The notes beneath the pieces were generated by a model. It did not search any database. It had not been told where the DNA came from and was given only the letters and a program-made list of their open reading frames with translations. The position numbers and the translations under genes were made by a program. This document shows, in pieces, positions 8,306-16,723 of a DNA stretch of 64,000 nt (position 1 is its first letter; every line of letters starts with the position of its first letter). The stretch comes from Aureimonas sp. Leaf324. Its GTDB lineage: Bacteria > Pseudomonadota > Alphaproteobacteria > Rhizobiales > Rhizobiaceae. The DNA is taken from assembly GCF_001423245.1 (NCBI RefSeq), contig NZ_LMOH01000001.1:526563-590562 (forward strand), given 5' to 3'.

Positions 8306-9268
8306 GTGGCGGCCCGGACGGACTTTCAGCACGTCGGATTCATGCTGACCGAGCGCTTTTCCATGATCGCCTTCACGGCGGCGCTCGAACCTCTGCGGCT
8401 CGCCAACCGCGCGGCCGATCGCGCCCTCTACGAGTGGAGGCTCCATTCGCGCGACGGGCTCTCCGCCGAAGCATCGAACGGTGTCCGGGTGGGAGTGGAC
8501 GCTTCGTTTCGCGAGGCCAAGAGGCTCGATGCCGTCGTCGCGTGCGCGGGTGTCGACGTTCAGGCGGACGACCATCACGAGTTGATCTCGACGCTCCGCC
8601 GGCTGGTCAAATCCGGCGCCACGGCCGGGGCGGTCTGCACGGGCGCGTATGTCCTGGCCAAGGCGAGGCTGCTGGACGGCTATCGCTGCACGATTCACTG
8701 GGAGAACCGGGCAGGTCTTCGGGCCGATTTTCCGGACCTCGATGTCGGGGACGACCTCTTCGAGATCGATCGGGACCGCTTCACCTGTGCCGGCGGCGTC
8801 GCGGCCGCCGACATGATGCTGTCGCTGATCCGGCGGGACCACGGAGACGCGTTGGCGCGGGCGGTCGCCGATCAGCTGATCCATCAACGCATCCGCAATG
8901 CCGACGAGCCGCAACGGCCCGATCTCGGCCAGAAAGCGGGCGTCGCCCACCCCAAGGTGCAGCGCGTGCTGGAACTGATGGGTGCGTCGATCGACCGTCC
9001 GGCCGGTATCGACGAGCTCGCCCGCAGCGTCGCGCTATCGCCCCGGCAGCTGGAGCGGCTGTTTATCGAACACATGGCGGTCTCGCCGACGCGGCACTAC
9101 GCGACCATTCGACTGGAGCACGCGCGTCAGCTGCTGCAACAGACGCGGATGAGCATACTCGACGTGGCGATCGCCAGCGGCTTCAACTCCGCGTCCTATT
9201 TTTCGCAGAGCTATCTCGACCGCTTCGGCCACAGCCCGAGGGCCGAGCGCAGGACGACGGCCCCTTAA
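8306..9268 (+). CDS. GlxA/AraC-type regulator, GbdR-like
   Basis: A 320-residue transcription factor with an N-terminal DJ-1/PfpI-like class I amidotransferase-type sensor domain (about 8-180; FMLTERFSMIAFTAALEPLRLANR, then GAVCTGAYVLAKARLLDGYRCTIHWE) and a C-terminal AraC helix-turn-helix pair (about 220-315; LARSVALSPRQLERLF, IASGFNSASYFSQSY). Pseudomonas GbdR, which senses glycine betaine or dimethylglycine and activates gbcAB and sox genes, has this architecture. Divergence from gbcA and the betaine surroundings support the same role here. The start is the GTG at 8306, with GGAG six bases upstream. Its TAA stop shares the palindrome TTAA with the stop of the convergent deacylase gene. Confidence 0.8.
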   Translation: MAARTDFQHVGFMLTERFSMIAFTAALEPLRLANRAADRALYEWRLHSRDGLSAEASNGVRVGVDASFREAKRLDAVVACAGVDVQADDHHELISTLRRLVKSGATAGAVCTGAYVLAKARLLDGYRCTIHWENRAGLRADFPDLDVGDDLFEIDRDRFTCAGGVAAADMMLSLIRRDHGDALARAVADQLIHQRIRNADEPQRPDLGQKAGVAHPKVQRVLELMGASIDRPAGIDELARSVALSPRQLERLFIEHMAVSPTRHYATIRLEHARQLLQQTRMSILDVAIASGFNSASYFSQSYLDRFGHSPRAERRTTAP

Positions 9269-9777
9269 GCTCCGGCGCTCGAGAGAGTGTCGAAATCGAC
9301 GATCTTCGGCGTGTGGCCCGTGGCCTCGACCACGCGCAGGAGCTCTTCGCTGGTCAAGGACAAGGTCGCCGTGTTCACCAGAGGGTGGACGGTGATACGC
9401 GGCTCGTCGAGCATGTCGCTCGCCAGAACCAGCTGCACCGCGCCGGCTTTGTCGTTCACAAGGGCCAGCGGGCTCACGGAGCCTTGGACGACGTTCAGCG
9501 CGTCCAGCAAGGTCTCGGCGCTCGCGAACGAAAACTTCTTCGCCCCGACATGCGCGGCAAGCACCTTCAGGTCGAGGCGCCGATCGGTCGGGACGCAGAC
9601 CAGCCACAAGCCGCCCTTCGCTCCCTTCAAAAGAAGGTTCTTCGTGTGCACGCCTTCGAGCGTGGTCCAGAAGGGCAGGGCCTCCTCGACAGTATGGACC
9701 GGCGGATGCTCGATCGCGATCGGCTGGATGCCAAGGCGAGTGAAAATCGCATCGAGTTCGGATCGCGCGTCGGCCAT
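9265..9777 (-). CDS. Free-standing prolyl-tRNA editing protein (YbaK/ProX family)
   Basis: A 170-residue YbaK/aaRS-associated-domain protein that hydrolyses mischarged aminoacyl-tRNA (typically Ala-tRNAPro or Cys-tRNAPro) in trans. Family marks are HPPVHTVEEA near the start, the conserved lysine in VHTKNLLLKG (Lys46) and QGSVSPLALVND. The length is that of a single editing domain. The proS gene at 46024 encodes a short synthetase lacking the insertion editing domain, which fits a need for this protein. Starts at 9777 (used) and 9786 are both possible; neither has a strong ribosome-binding site. It follows the ABC importer genes by about 90 bases on the same strand; any link to betaine is probably only positional. 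Confidence 0.85.
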   Translation of the reverse strand: MADARSELDAIFTRLGIQPIAIEHPPVHTVEEALPFWTTLEGVHTKNLLLKGAKGGLWLVCVPTDRRLDLKVLAAHVGAKKFSFASAETLLDALNVVQGSVSPLALVNDKAGAVQLVLASDMLDEPRITVHPLVNTATLSLTSEELLRVVEATGHTPKIVDFDTLSSAGA

Positions 9778-9868
9778 GGGCACCATTCGTCGTGAGAAGA
9801 AGTCCCGGGCGGCGCTCGGCCGACCGGGATATGGCAAGATGCAGATCGTCCTCGCCGTCGCCGTGATA

Positions 9869-10948
9869 TCAGGGGCCGACCATCGCCGACACCACCTTCG
9901 GCAGGGTCAGGCTTCCCAGCACCTCGCCGTGAGGGTTCCGCACCACGATCATCGGCTTGCCCGAGGCGAGAAGCGCCGACACCGCCGTCTCCAGAAGCGT
10001 GCTGCACGGAAGTTCGATGCTTTCCACGCCGGCCGGGACGGGCTGCCCGTCCACCACCGCGGCCAACTGGACCACTTTCCCGCGGTTCACGTGGCGAACG
10101 AACTCCATGATGTAGTCGTCGGCCGGCGAGAGGACGATCTCCTGGCCCGTGCCCTGCTGCACCACCTCGCCGTCGCGCAGGATCGCGATCCGGTCACCCA
10201 GCCGCAGCGCCTCGTCGAGGTCGTGGGTAATGAAGACGACCGTCTTGCGAATTTCCTTCTGGAGACCGAGGAGGATCGACTGCATGTCGACCCGGATGAG
10301 GGGATCGAGCGCCGAGAACGCCTCGTCCATCAGGAGGATCGGCGCGTCGTTGACGAGCGCGCGCGCGAGGCCGACCCGCTGCTGCATGCCGCCGGACAAC
10401 TGGTGCGGATAGTGGTTCTCAAACCCCGACAGCCCGACTCGGCTCAGCCAGTGCATCGCGGCCTCCACCTGGCGCGCGCGGGGCACGCCCTGGAGCTGCA
10501 GGCCGTAGACGGCGTTGTCGAGCACGGTGCGATGAGGCAAGAGGCCGAACTGCTGGAACACCATCGCCGTCTTGTGACGCCGGAACTCACGCAGTTCCTT
10601 CGGCGTCATCTTGCAGACGTCGACGCCGGCGACCAGCACCTCTCCGACACTGGGGTCGATCAGGCGGTTGATGTGCCGGATGAGCGTCGACTTGCCGGAC
10701 CCCGAGAGACCCATGATGACCTGTATCGCGCCGGCCGGCATCGAGATGTTGATGTCGTTCAGACCGAGGACGTGCTGGTGCACCTCCATGATCTCCTGTT
10801 TCGTCACTCCCTGTTTCAGGAGCGGGACGATCTTTTCGGGAGTCTTGCCGAACACCTTCGACAAACCGCGGATCTCGATCGCGTAATCCTTCGTCGTCTC
10901 CTGCCGGCCAGGAGCCGCGCGCTGAACCGGCGTTGCGGTATCAAGCAT
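9869..10948 (-). CDS. proV: Betaine/choline ABC importer, ATPase (ProV type)
   Basis: A 359-residue ATP-binding subunit of an osmoprotectant-type importer. Walker A GLSGSGKST at 80-88, signature LSGGMQQR at 184-191, Walker B LLMDEA at 205-210, and the H-loop in THDLDEALRLGD. The N-terminal insertion before Walker A (FGKTPEKIVPLLKQGVTKQEI) is typical of ProV/ChoV proteins, and the last 80 residues look like a CBS-type pair that in this family can modulate transport. It overlaps the end of the permease gene by eight bases, so ABC order is binding protein, permease, ATPase on the minus strand. Catabolic uptake of betaine or choline is inferred from the surroundings. Confidence 0.9.
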   Translation of the reverse strand: MLDTATPVQRAAPGRQETTKDYAIEIRGLSKVFGKTPEKIVPLLKQGVTKQEIMEVHQHVLGLNDINISMPAGAIQVIMGLSGSGKSTLIRHINRLIDPSVGEVLVAGVDVCKMTPKELREFRRHKTAMVFQQFGLLPHRTVLDNAVYGLQLQGVPRARQVEAAMHWLSRVGLSGFENHYPHQLSGGMQQRVGLARALVNDAPILLMDEAFSALDPLIRVDMQSILLGLQKEIRKTVVFITHDLDEALRLGDRIAILRDGEVVQQGTGQEIVLSPADDYIMEFVRHVNRGKVVQLAAVVDGQPVPAGVESIELPCSTLLETAVSALLASGKPMIVVRNPHGEVLGSLTLPKVVSAMVGP

Positions 10949-11828
10949 GCCCGTGCTCCTTGTGGCGCTGCAGGCGCTGGCCGAACGCCTGGCTGATGCG
11001 ATCGAAGATGATCGCGATCCCGACGATCGCCAGACCGTTGAAGATGCCCATCGTGAAATACTGGTTGTTGATCGCGCGCAAGACCGGTTGGCCGAGGCCC
11101 TGGACGCCGATCATCGAGGCGATGACGACCATGGCGAGCGCCATCATGATGGTCTGGTTGATGCCGGTCATGATGGTCGGCATGGCCAGCGGCAGCTGGA
11201 CGTTGACGAGCTTCTGCCAGGACGAGGAACCGAAGGCGTCCGACGCTTCCAGAACCTCCTTGTTGACGAGGCGGATGCCGAGGTCGGTGAGCCGGATGAT
11301 CGGCGGGATCGCGTAGATCACGACCGCGATCAGCCCCGGCACGCGGCCGATGCCCATGAGCATGACGACGGGGATGAGGTAGACGAAGCTCGGCAACGTC
11401 TGCATCACATCCAAAATCGGGCTGATGACGCCGCGGACCCGACCCGACCGCGCCATGGCGATGCCGACGGGAATGCCGACGACGAGCGAGATCAGGGTGC
11501 AGACGATGATCATCGAGATCGTCCGCATCGTGTCTTCCCACATGTCGAAATAGCCGATCAGGAGAAGCGTCAGCACGGAGCCGATCACGATCGGCCAGCG
11601 ACGGCTCGCGGCCCAGGCGAGGGCGGCGACGGCCAGGATGATGATCGGCCACGGCGTGGCGAGCATCACCCATTCCATCCAGACCAGAAGTATACGCAGC
11701 GGCTCAAAGAGGGCCTGGATCGGATCGCCCCAGGCCCGTGTGAAGCTGCGAAAGTTGTCGTCGATGGTCGAGCGAAGCATCCGCAGATGGTTGTCGTCCA
11801 TGTGGGGAAAGGTCCACAACCAGTCCAT
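10941..11828 (-). CDS. proW: Betaine/choline ABC importer, permease (ProW type)
   Basis: A 295-residue inner-membrane permease with about six to seven hydrophobic helices. It has the binding-protein-dependent transport signature (EAA loop) in EVLEASDAFGSSSWQKL followed by VQLPLAMP, which contacts the ATPase. The N-terminal region (about 60 residues, with DDNFRSFTRAWGDPI) resembles ProW/ChoW. It forms the translocation channel for a quaternary amine in complex with the ATPase encoded just downstream. The start is the ATG at 11828, 110 bases after the stop of the binding-protein gene, so it is most likely in the same operon. Confidence 0.9.
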   Translation of the reverse strand: MDWLWTFPHMDDNHLRMLRSTIDDNFRSFTRAWGDPIQALFEPLRILLVWMEWVMLATPWPIIILAVAALAWAASRRWPIVIGSVLTLLLIGYFDMWEDTMRTISMIIVCTLISLVVGIPVGIAMARSGRVRGVISPILDVMQTLPSFVYLIPVVMLMGIGRVPGLIAVVIYAIPPIIRLTDLGIRLVNKEVLEASDAFGSSSWQKLVNVQLPLAMPTIMTGINQTIMMALAMVVIASMIGVQGLGQPVLRAINNQYFTMGIFNGLAIVGIAIIFDRISQAFGQRLQRHKEHGHA

Positions 11829-11938
11829 CGCTCAGCTCCCGGTCCGTGCTTCGTTTCGGCTTCCCGTTGCTCTCGCGCTCCTCCGCCCGTCGACACGTGC
11901 GGAGCTGCGCGAGAGCGCTGGAACGGTTCAGCGAGAGG

Positions 11939-12946
11939 TCAGAGCGCCGCCTCGATCTTGGATGCGGCTTCCGGCGTGACCCACTTCGTCCAGACGTCTT
12001 TCTTGGTCTCGAGGAAGTGCTTGGCGCCGTCGTCGCCGTTGGCCTGGTTGTCGGTCATCCAGGCGAGCAGTTCGTTGACCGTGGCGTTGGTCCAGGACCG
12101 CTTGCCGAGATAGGTCATCACCGGCTCGCCCGCGCGTTCGGCGAACTTCGTGGTCACCACCGTATCGACGTTATCGGCCACCCACTCGTTGAGCTTGGGA
12201 TCCGGGCATTCCGCGTTGGAGTTGCAGCGCTTCCACTCCGCCGCGTCGTGCGGCGCGTCGAAGCCGAGGCGGACCATCGGGTAGCGGCCGAGGATAGCCG
12301 TCGGAGCCCAGTAGTAACCGAGCCAGCCCTGCTTGTTCTCGTTGGCGCGCGCGATCGAGCCGTCGAGGCCCGCCGACGAGCCGGTGTCGACGAGCGTGAA
12401 GCCCTTGTTCGCCGCGTCGTAGGCCTTGAAGAACTGCGCGGTCACCACGGTTCCGCCCCAGCCCTGCGGACCGTTGAAGACGGCGCCCTTGCTCTTGTCT
12501 TCCGGGTTCGGGAACAGTTCGGGATGCTTGAGGGCGTCGCCGATGGTCTTGATGTCGGGATGAGCGTCGGCCACGTATTTCGGGATGAACCAACCTTGCT
12601 GCGCGCCGTCGGACAGCGCATGGCCGGTGGCCACGAGCTTCTTCTCGCTGAGGCCGCGGTTGATCACCTCGGGCACCAGATCGACCCATCCTTCCGGCGC
12701 GATGTCCGGCTGACCGCGCTCCGCCATCGAGGTGAGGGTCGGAACCGTGTCGCCGGAGATCACCGACACCTCGCAGCCGTAGCCCTTCTCCAGAATGAAC
12801 TTGTCGAGGCTGGCGAGCACTTCGGCGCTCTGCCAGTTCATCGCCGCCACGGTGACCTCGCTGCAGTCTCCCGCGGCGTGAGCGGCGAGGGTACCCACCG
12901 AACTGAACGCCAGCGCAAGGACGGTCGATGCCAAGAGGTGCTTCAT
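11939..12946 (-). CDS. Betaine/choline ABC importer, periplasmic binding protein
   Basis: A 335-residue OpuAC-type substrate-binding protein. A cleavable signal peptide (about residues 1-24, ending AAHA) is followed by a two-lobed domain with several tryptophans (EGWVDLVPE, GPQGWGG, GYYWAPT) that in this family form an aromatic cage around a trimethylammonium group. It delivers ligand to the ProW/ProV pair encoded downstream. The ATG at 12946 has AGGAG nine bases upstream, which decides the start over the longer open frame. Whether the ligand is glycine betaine, choline or proline betaine cannot be told from sequence; the gene context favours glycine betaine. Confidence 0.88.
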   Translation of the reverse strand: MKHLLASTVLALAFSSVGTLAAHAAGDCSEVTVAAMNWQSAEVLASLDKFILEKGYGCEVSVISGDTVPTLTSMAERGQPDIAPEGWVDLVPEVINRGLSEKKLVATGHALSDGAQQGWFIPKYVADAHPDIKTIGDALKHPELFPNPEDKSKGAVFNGPQGWGGTVVTAQFFKAYDAANKGFTLVDTGSSAGLDGSIARANENKQGWLGYYWAPTAILGRYPMVRLGFDAPHDAAEWKRCNSNAECPDPKLNEWVADNVDTVVTTKFAERAGEPVMTYLGKRSWTNATVNELLAWMTDNQANGDDGAKHFLETKKDVWTKWVTPEAASKIEAAL

Positions 12947-13428
12947 CAGTCGATACTCCTGCGGCGCGGGGACGGGGCCTACCCGGCGGCGCCATAGGCC
13001 GGGATACGCCTGAGTTCTGATCAAATCGCGGTTCGGGCTCGAGCCCGCGACGTGTGGAGACGGATACGGTGCCTTACCCGGACCCGCCTCGGTGTTCGGT
13101 GCGACGTCGGCGCCGGCCTCTCGTGGCGACGATCGCTTCACGCCTGAGACTATCGGGGCATCAACCAACCCATAGGACCAATGCGACACTCGGATAGATT
13201 CATTGCGACGATCTGAGCAGAGGCGCGGCGTTGCTCCGGTTTGGCTATTTTGTAATCAGGCACGCGACAGTCCCTCAGTTCCCGGATGAGGGAAAGAGTT
13301 CATCATTATCGGAGCAGGCCAGACGCAGGCCGCCGGATCATTTCGTGTGCGGCAGCGTGACGCAAGTGGCTCGAAGGGACAAGGCGGGTCGAAGCGGCGC
13401 CGAGCCGTCCGTCCCGCGAAATCCCGTT
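12947..13428. other. Intergenic region upstream of the importer operon
   Basis: 482 bases between the start of the binding-protein gene and the end of fdhA, both on the minus strand. It must hold the importer promoter. It contains the paired TGTCGCA half-sites at 13179-13211. At 13292-13333 a plus-strand frame reads KEFIIIGAGQTQAAG, which resembles a dinucleotide-binding N-terminus, but stop codons and lack of continuation suggest a chance match or a decayed remnant. No intact gene is convincing. Confidence 0.45.
13179..13211 (-). promoter_or_regulatory. Paired regulator half-sites upstream of the betaine importer
   Basis: In importer orientation, CGTCGCAATG is followed 22 bases later by TGTCGCATTG. 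Both match the TGTCGCAATG half-site of the soxB and purU elements. The pair lies about 230 bases upstream of the binding-protein start. The spacing is about two helical turns, against about three turns at soxB and purU. Binding by one of the two GlxA-type regulators is inferred. Confidence 0.45.
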
Positions 13429-14613
13429 TCAGGCGGCCAGTTCGCCGTGCGGATCGAGGACGAACTTCACGGCAGCGCCCTGATCGAACGTCTCGTAGCC
13501 TTCGGCGGCATCGTCGAGCGGAATGATCTTCGCGTTCACGATGTCGGCGATGGGCAGGCGGTCATGGAGGATCGCCTGCATCAGCTGCCGATTGTACTTC
13601 AACACCGGGGTCTGGCCGGTGTGGAACGACTGCGCCTTCGCCCAGCCAAGGCCGAAGCGGAGCGACAGGCTGCCCTGCTTGGCCGCGCTGTCGACCGCGC
13701 CGGGGTCTTCCGTGACGTAGAGACCCGGAATGCCGATCGAGCCGGCGGCGCGGGTGATCTCCATCATCTGGTTGAGAACGATCGCCGGCTGCTCGCCGCC
13801 GGAATGCCCGCGGGCCTCGAAGCCGACCGCATCGATCGCGCTGTCGACCTCGCTCGTGCCGACGACCTCCGCGACCATCTCGCCCAGCCTGTCGTGCTTC
13901 GAGAGATCGATCGGCTCGAAGCCCATCCTGGCGGCGTGGGCGAGCCGATCCTTGTTGAAATCGCCGATCATCACGACGGCCGCGCCGAGAATGCGGGCCG
14001 AAGCCGCGGCCGCGAGACCGACGGGCCCGGCGCCCGCGACATAGACGGTCGATCCGACGCCGACGCCCGCCTTGACCGCGCCGTGAAAGCCCGTCGGCAG
14101 AATATCGGACAGCATGGTGAGGTCGCGGATCTTCGACATGGCCCGGCCGCGATCCGGAAACTTCAGGAGGTTGAAGTCGGCATAGGGAACCGTGACGTAA
14201 CGCGCCTGGCCGCCGATCCAGCCGCCCATATCCACATAGCCGTAGGCGCCGCCGGCCCGCGAAGGGTTGACCGTCAGGCAGACGCCCGTGTCCTGCGACT
14301 TGCAGCAGCGGCACCGTCCGCATGCGACGTTGAACGGCACGGAGACGATGTCGCCGATCTCGAGCATCTCGACGTCGATGCCCTTCTCGATCACCTCGCC
14401 GGTGATCTCGTGGCCGAGGACGAGGCCCGGCTCGGCGGTGGTGCGTCCGCGAACCATGTGCTGGTCGGAGCCGCAGATGTTGGTCGAGATGACCTTCAGG
14501 ATGACGCCGTGCTCGATGCGGCGGCCATCGGGCGCCGCGAGCTTGGCGTCGTCGATGTTTCGGACCTCGACCTTGCCGGGCTCCAGATAGACCACACCCC
14601 GATTGCTGCTCAT
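13429..14613 (-). CDS. fdhA: Glutathione-independent formaldehyde dehydrogenase
   Basis: A 394-residue zinc- and NAD-dependent medium-chain dehydrogenase of the Pseudomonas putida FdhA type, which oxidises formaldehyde to formate without glutathione. The catalytic zinc site is Cys47 (NICGSDQH) with His68-Glu69 (LGHE). The structural zinc cysteines are Cys98, Cys101, Cys104 and Cys112 (ACGRCRCC...GVC). The Rossmann motif is AGAGPVGLAAA. It is the last gene of the sox run, 34 bases after sdaA, and disposes of formaldehyde released by GbcA and by sarcosine oxidation. Family length is about 390-400 residues, so the gene is complete. Confidence 0.92.
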   Translation of the reverse strand: MSSNRGVVYLEPGKVEVRNIDDAKLAAPDGRRIEHGVILKVISTNICGSDQHMVRGRTTAEPGLVLGHEITGEVIEKGIDVEMLEIGDIVSVPFNVACGRCRCCKSQDTGVCLTVNPSRAGGAYGYVDMGGWIGGQARYVTVPYADFNLLKFPDRGRAMSKIRDLTMLSDILPTGFHGAVKAGVGVGSTVYVAGAGPVGLAAAASARILGAAVVMIGDFNKDRLAHAARMGFEPIDLSKHDRLGEMVAEVVGTSEVDSAIDAVGFEARGHSGGEQPAIVLNQMMEITRAAGSIGIPGLYVTEDPGAVDSAAKQGSLSLRFGLGWAKAQSFHTGQTPVLKYNRQLMQAILHDRLPIADIVNAKIIPLDDAAEGYETFDQGAAVKFVLDPHGELAA

Positions 14614-14647
14614 ATTCGTCTCCTCCCAGAGTTCATCCGCGCGGCGT

Positions 14648-16033
14648 TCAGCACTCCGGCAGATTGACGGCCAGTCCTCCCAGACTGGTTTCCTTGAATT
14701 TCAGGTTCATGTCCTCGCCCGTCTGCCGCATCGCCTCAATGCAGTTGTCGAGCGGCATGAAGTGCGAACCGTCGCCGCGAAGCGCCAGCGAGGCGGCGGC
14801 GACCGCCTTGGTGGCGCCGATGCCGTTGCGTTCGATGCAGGGCACCTGCACGAGACCCGCGACGGGATCGCAGGTCATGCCGAGGTGGTGTTCGAGCGCG
14901 ATCTCCGCCGCGTTCTCGATCTGCTCCGGCGTTCCGCCGAGGACCGCGCAGAGACCCGCGGCGGCCATCGCGGCAGCGGAGCCGACCTCGCCCTGGCAAC
15001 CGGCCTCGGCCCCCGAGATCGACGCGTTGTGCTTGATCAGACCGCCGATGGCGGCCGCGGTCAACAGGAAGTCGGGAACCCGGGATCGACAACCGCCATG
15101 GCAGTTGTCGAGATAGTAGCGCAGGACCGCCGGCACCACGCCGGCCGCGCCGTTGGTGGGAGAGGTCACGACCCGCCCGCCGGCCGCGTTCTCCTCGTTG
15201 ACGGCCATCGCATAGACGCTCAGCCAGTCCGACGCCCCGTGCGGCTGGCTGAAATTGCGCAGCTTCTCGGCCAACAGTTGCTCGTGAATCCGCCGGGCCC
15301 GCCGACGCACGCGCAGCCCTCCGGGCAGTTCACCGTCGATCGATAGACCGCGATCAATGCAGTCGCTCATCACGGCCCAGATGCGGTTTACGCCGGCATC
15401 GACATCCGCGTGGGAGCGGAGCTGTGTTTCGTTTTCCCGCTTCATCTCCGCGATCGTCAGCCCGCTCTCGCGCGCCATCCGCAGCATGCCCGCAGCATTG
15501 CGGAAGGGGTAGGGCCAGACGGTATCGCCGTGAGGATCGACAGCCGTCGGCTGATCACGCTCCGCCGCCGTCACGACGAAGCCGCCGCCGATCGAGTAGT
15601 AGGTCTCCGACAGGATCTCGCGCCCGTCCCGATCGTAGGCCGCGAAGATCAGACCATTGGCATGCCCGGGCAGCGGCTGCCCGAAATCGAAGACGATGTC
15701 CCGTGCCGGGTCAAAGGCGAGGGGCGGCAGCTCGGCGTGCCGCAGGACGCACTCTTCGCTGAGCGCGGCAAGCTCGTCCTCGGCCCGCGTCATGTCGATG
15801 TCTGCCGGCACCCAGCCGAGGAGACCGAACGCCACGGCCCGATCGGTCGCGTGGCCCTTGCCCGTGAAGGCGAGAGAGCCGTGAAGACTGACCCGGACCG
15901 CCGCGGCGGATTGCGCTGACGGAGAGCCGCGCAGGAGGTCGAGGAAGGCGCCGGCCGCCGTCATCGGCCCCATCGTATGCGAAGAGGAGGGGCCGATCCC
16001 GATCTTGAAGACGTCGAAAACACTGAGGAACAC
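14648..16033 (-). CDS. sdaA: L-serine ammonia-lyase (iron-sulfur)
   Basis: A 461-residue single-chain L-serine dehydratase with the usual beta domain (N-terminal, [11 protein letters not shown]) and alpha domain ([32 protein letters not shown]), whose cysteines hold a 4Fe-4S cluster. It converts serine to pyruvate and ammonia. In this operon it would finish betaine breakdown: glycine from sarcosine plus a one-carbon unit gives serine through serine hydroxymethyltransferase, and then pyruvate. The start is a GTG at 16033 giving the canonical [13 protein letters not shown]-terminus; no good ribosome-binding site precedes it. A 113-base gap with a strong hairpin separates it from soxG. Confidence 0.92.
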   Translation of the reverse strand: MFLSVFDVFKIGIGPSSSHTMGPMTAAGAFLDLLRGSPSAQSAAAVRVSLHGSLAFTGKGHATDRAVAFGLLGWVPADIDMTRAEDELAALSEECVLRHAELPPLAFDPARDIVFDFGQPLPGHANGLIFAAYDRDGREILSETYYSIGGGFVVTAAERDQPTAVDPHGDTVWPYPFRNAAGMLRMARESGLTIAEMKRENETQLRSHADVDAGVNRIWAVMSDCIDRGLSIDGELPGGLRVRRRARRIHEQLLAEKLRNFSQPHGASDWLSVYAMAVNEENAAGGRVVTSPTNGAAGVVPAVLRYYLDNCHGGCRSRVPDFLLTAAAIGGLIKHNASISGAEAGCQGEVGSAAAMAAAGLCAVLGGTPEQIENAAEIALEHHLGMTCDPVAGLVQVPCIERNGIGATKAVAAASLALRGDGSHFMPLDNCIEAMRQTGEDMNLKFKETSLGGLAVNLPEC

Positions 16034-16066
16034 GGAGGCCGCTCACGCTTCGGAGGAAAGCCGTTC

Positions 16067-16087
16067 GGCGCGCCCTCCCGGCGCGCC
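16067..16087. repeat. Strong hairpin between soxG and sdaA
   Basis: Two copies of the self-complementary octamer GGCGCGCC at 16067-16074 and 16080-16087 are separated by five bases, which allows an 8-bp GC-only stem. There is no T-run after it on either strand, so it is not a classical terminator. It lies in the only large gap of the sox-sdaA-fdhA run and could adjust expression or mRNA stability of the distal genes. Confidence 0.4.
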
Positions 16088-16146
16088 GGCCGTCGTCGGT
16101 ATCGGCGATCGGTCGGAACGCTGCCGCGCCCCGGCCTCCGGCGGGG

Positions 16147-16710
16147 TCAGAGCCCGAGTTCGAACTCGCGGCAGATGCCGGCGAGAAGATGCCAGACGTG
16201 ATCGGCGAACGAGTGCCAGACCTCGATCCGGAAGCGGTCCTCCGCTTCGCGGAAGAGGATGATCTGAACGCGGTCGATGATCGTCCGGCGCGCGCTGCCG
16301 ACCGGCATCAGGGCCACCTCGGCCGCGATGCACGACTGGAGAGCCGCAGCGGCCTCCGGCCCCTCGATGGCGATCCCGACCTCGCGGTGGCCGACATCGA
16401 CGAGGCTGTGGATCGTCGTCGCGTAGAGATCGGCGAACGCCTTTTCGATCGCGTCCTGATCCGCGAGCGGCGCGATCAGGAACCACTCGTCCGGACCGAT
16501 GCAGGCGGCCAGACGACCCGACGACGTGGCGCGGGCTTCGCCGATCGCCGCAGGCAGATCGGAGCCCCAGGCGGCGGCCGCCGCGCCGAGATCGGACGGC
16601 GCGATCCGCAGATTGTAGCGCGCGCAGTTGTCGAGCGCGCGGATCGCGACGGAGGTGCGACGGGCGACGGAGAGTTCGCGGCCGACGAGAGGGTGACGTT
16701 CCTGAAACAT
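16147..16710 (-). CDS. soxG: Sarcosine oxidase subunit gamma
   Basis: A 187-residue SoxG protein, the smallest folate-fold-like subunit of heterotetrameric sarcosine oxidase. The complex oxidises sarcosine to glycine and passes the methyl group to tetrahydrofolate (or releases formaldehyde). Recognisable parts are RLAACIGPDEWFLIAP, SLVDVGHREVGIAIEGPEAA and the C-terminal FRIEVWHSFADHVWHLL. It begins 13 bases after the soxA stop, so it is cotranscribed with soxBDA. The length is within the family range. Confidence 0.9.
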   Translation of the reverse strand: MFQERHPLVGRELSVARRTSVAIRALDNCARYNLRIAPSDLGAAAAAWGSDLPAAIGEARATSSGRLAACIGPDEWFLIAPLADQDAIEKAFADLYATTIHSLVDVGHREVGIAIEGPEAAAALQSCIAAEVALMPVGSARRTIIDRVQIILFREAEDRFRIEVWHSFADHVWHLLAGICREFELGL

Positions 16711-16723
16711 CGTGGCGTCCTCC

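Noticed and set aside
9265-9268. Overlapping convergent stops sharing TTAA as a regulatory feature
   Set aside because: A four-base palindromic overlap of two stop codons is simple gene packing and implies nothing further.
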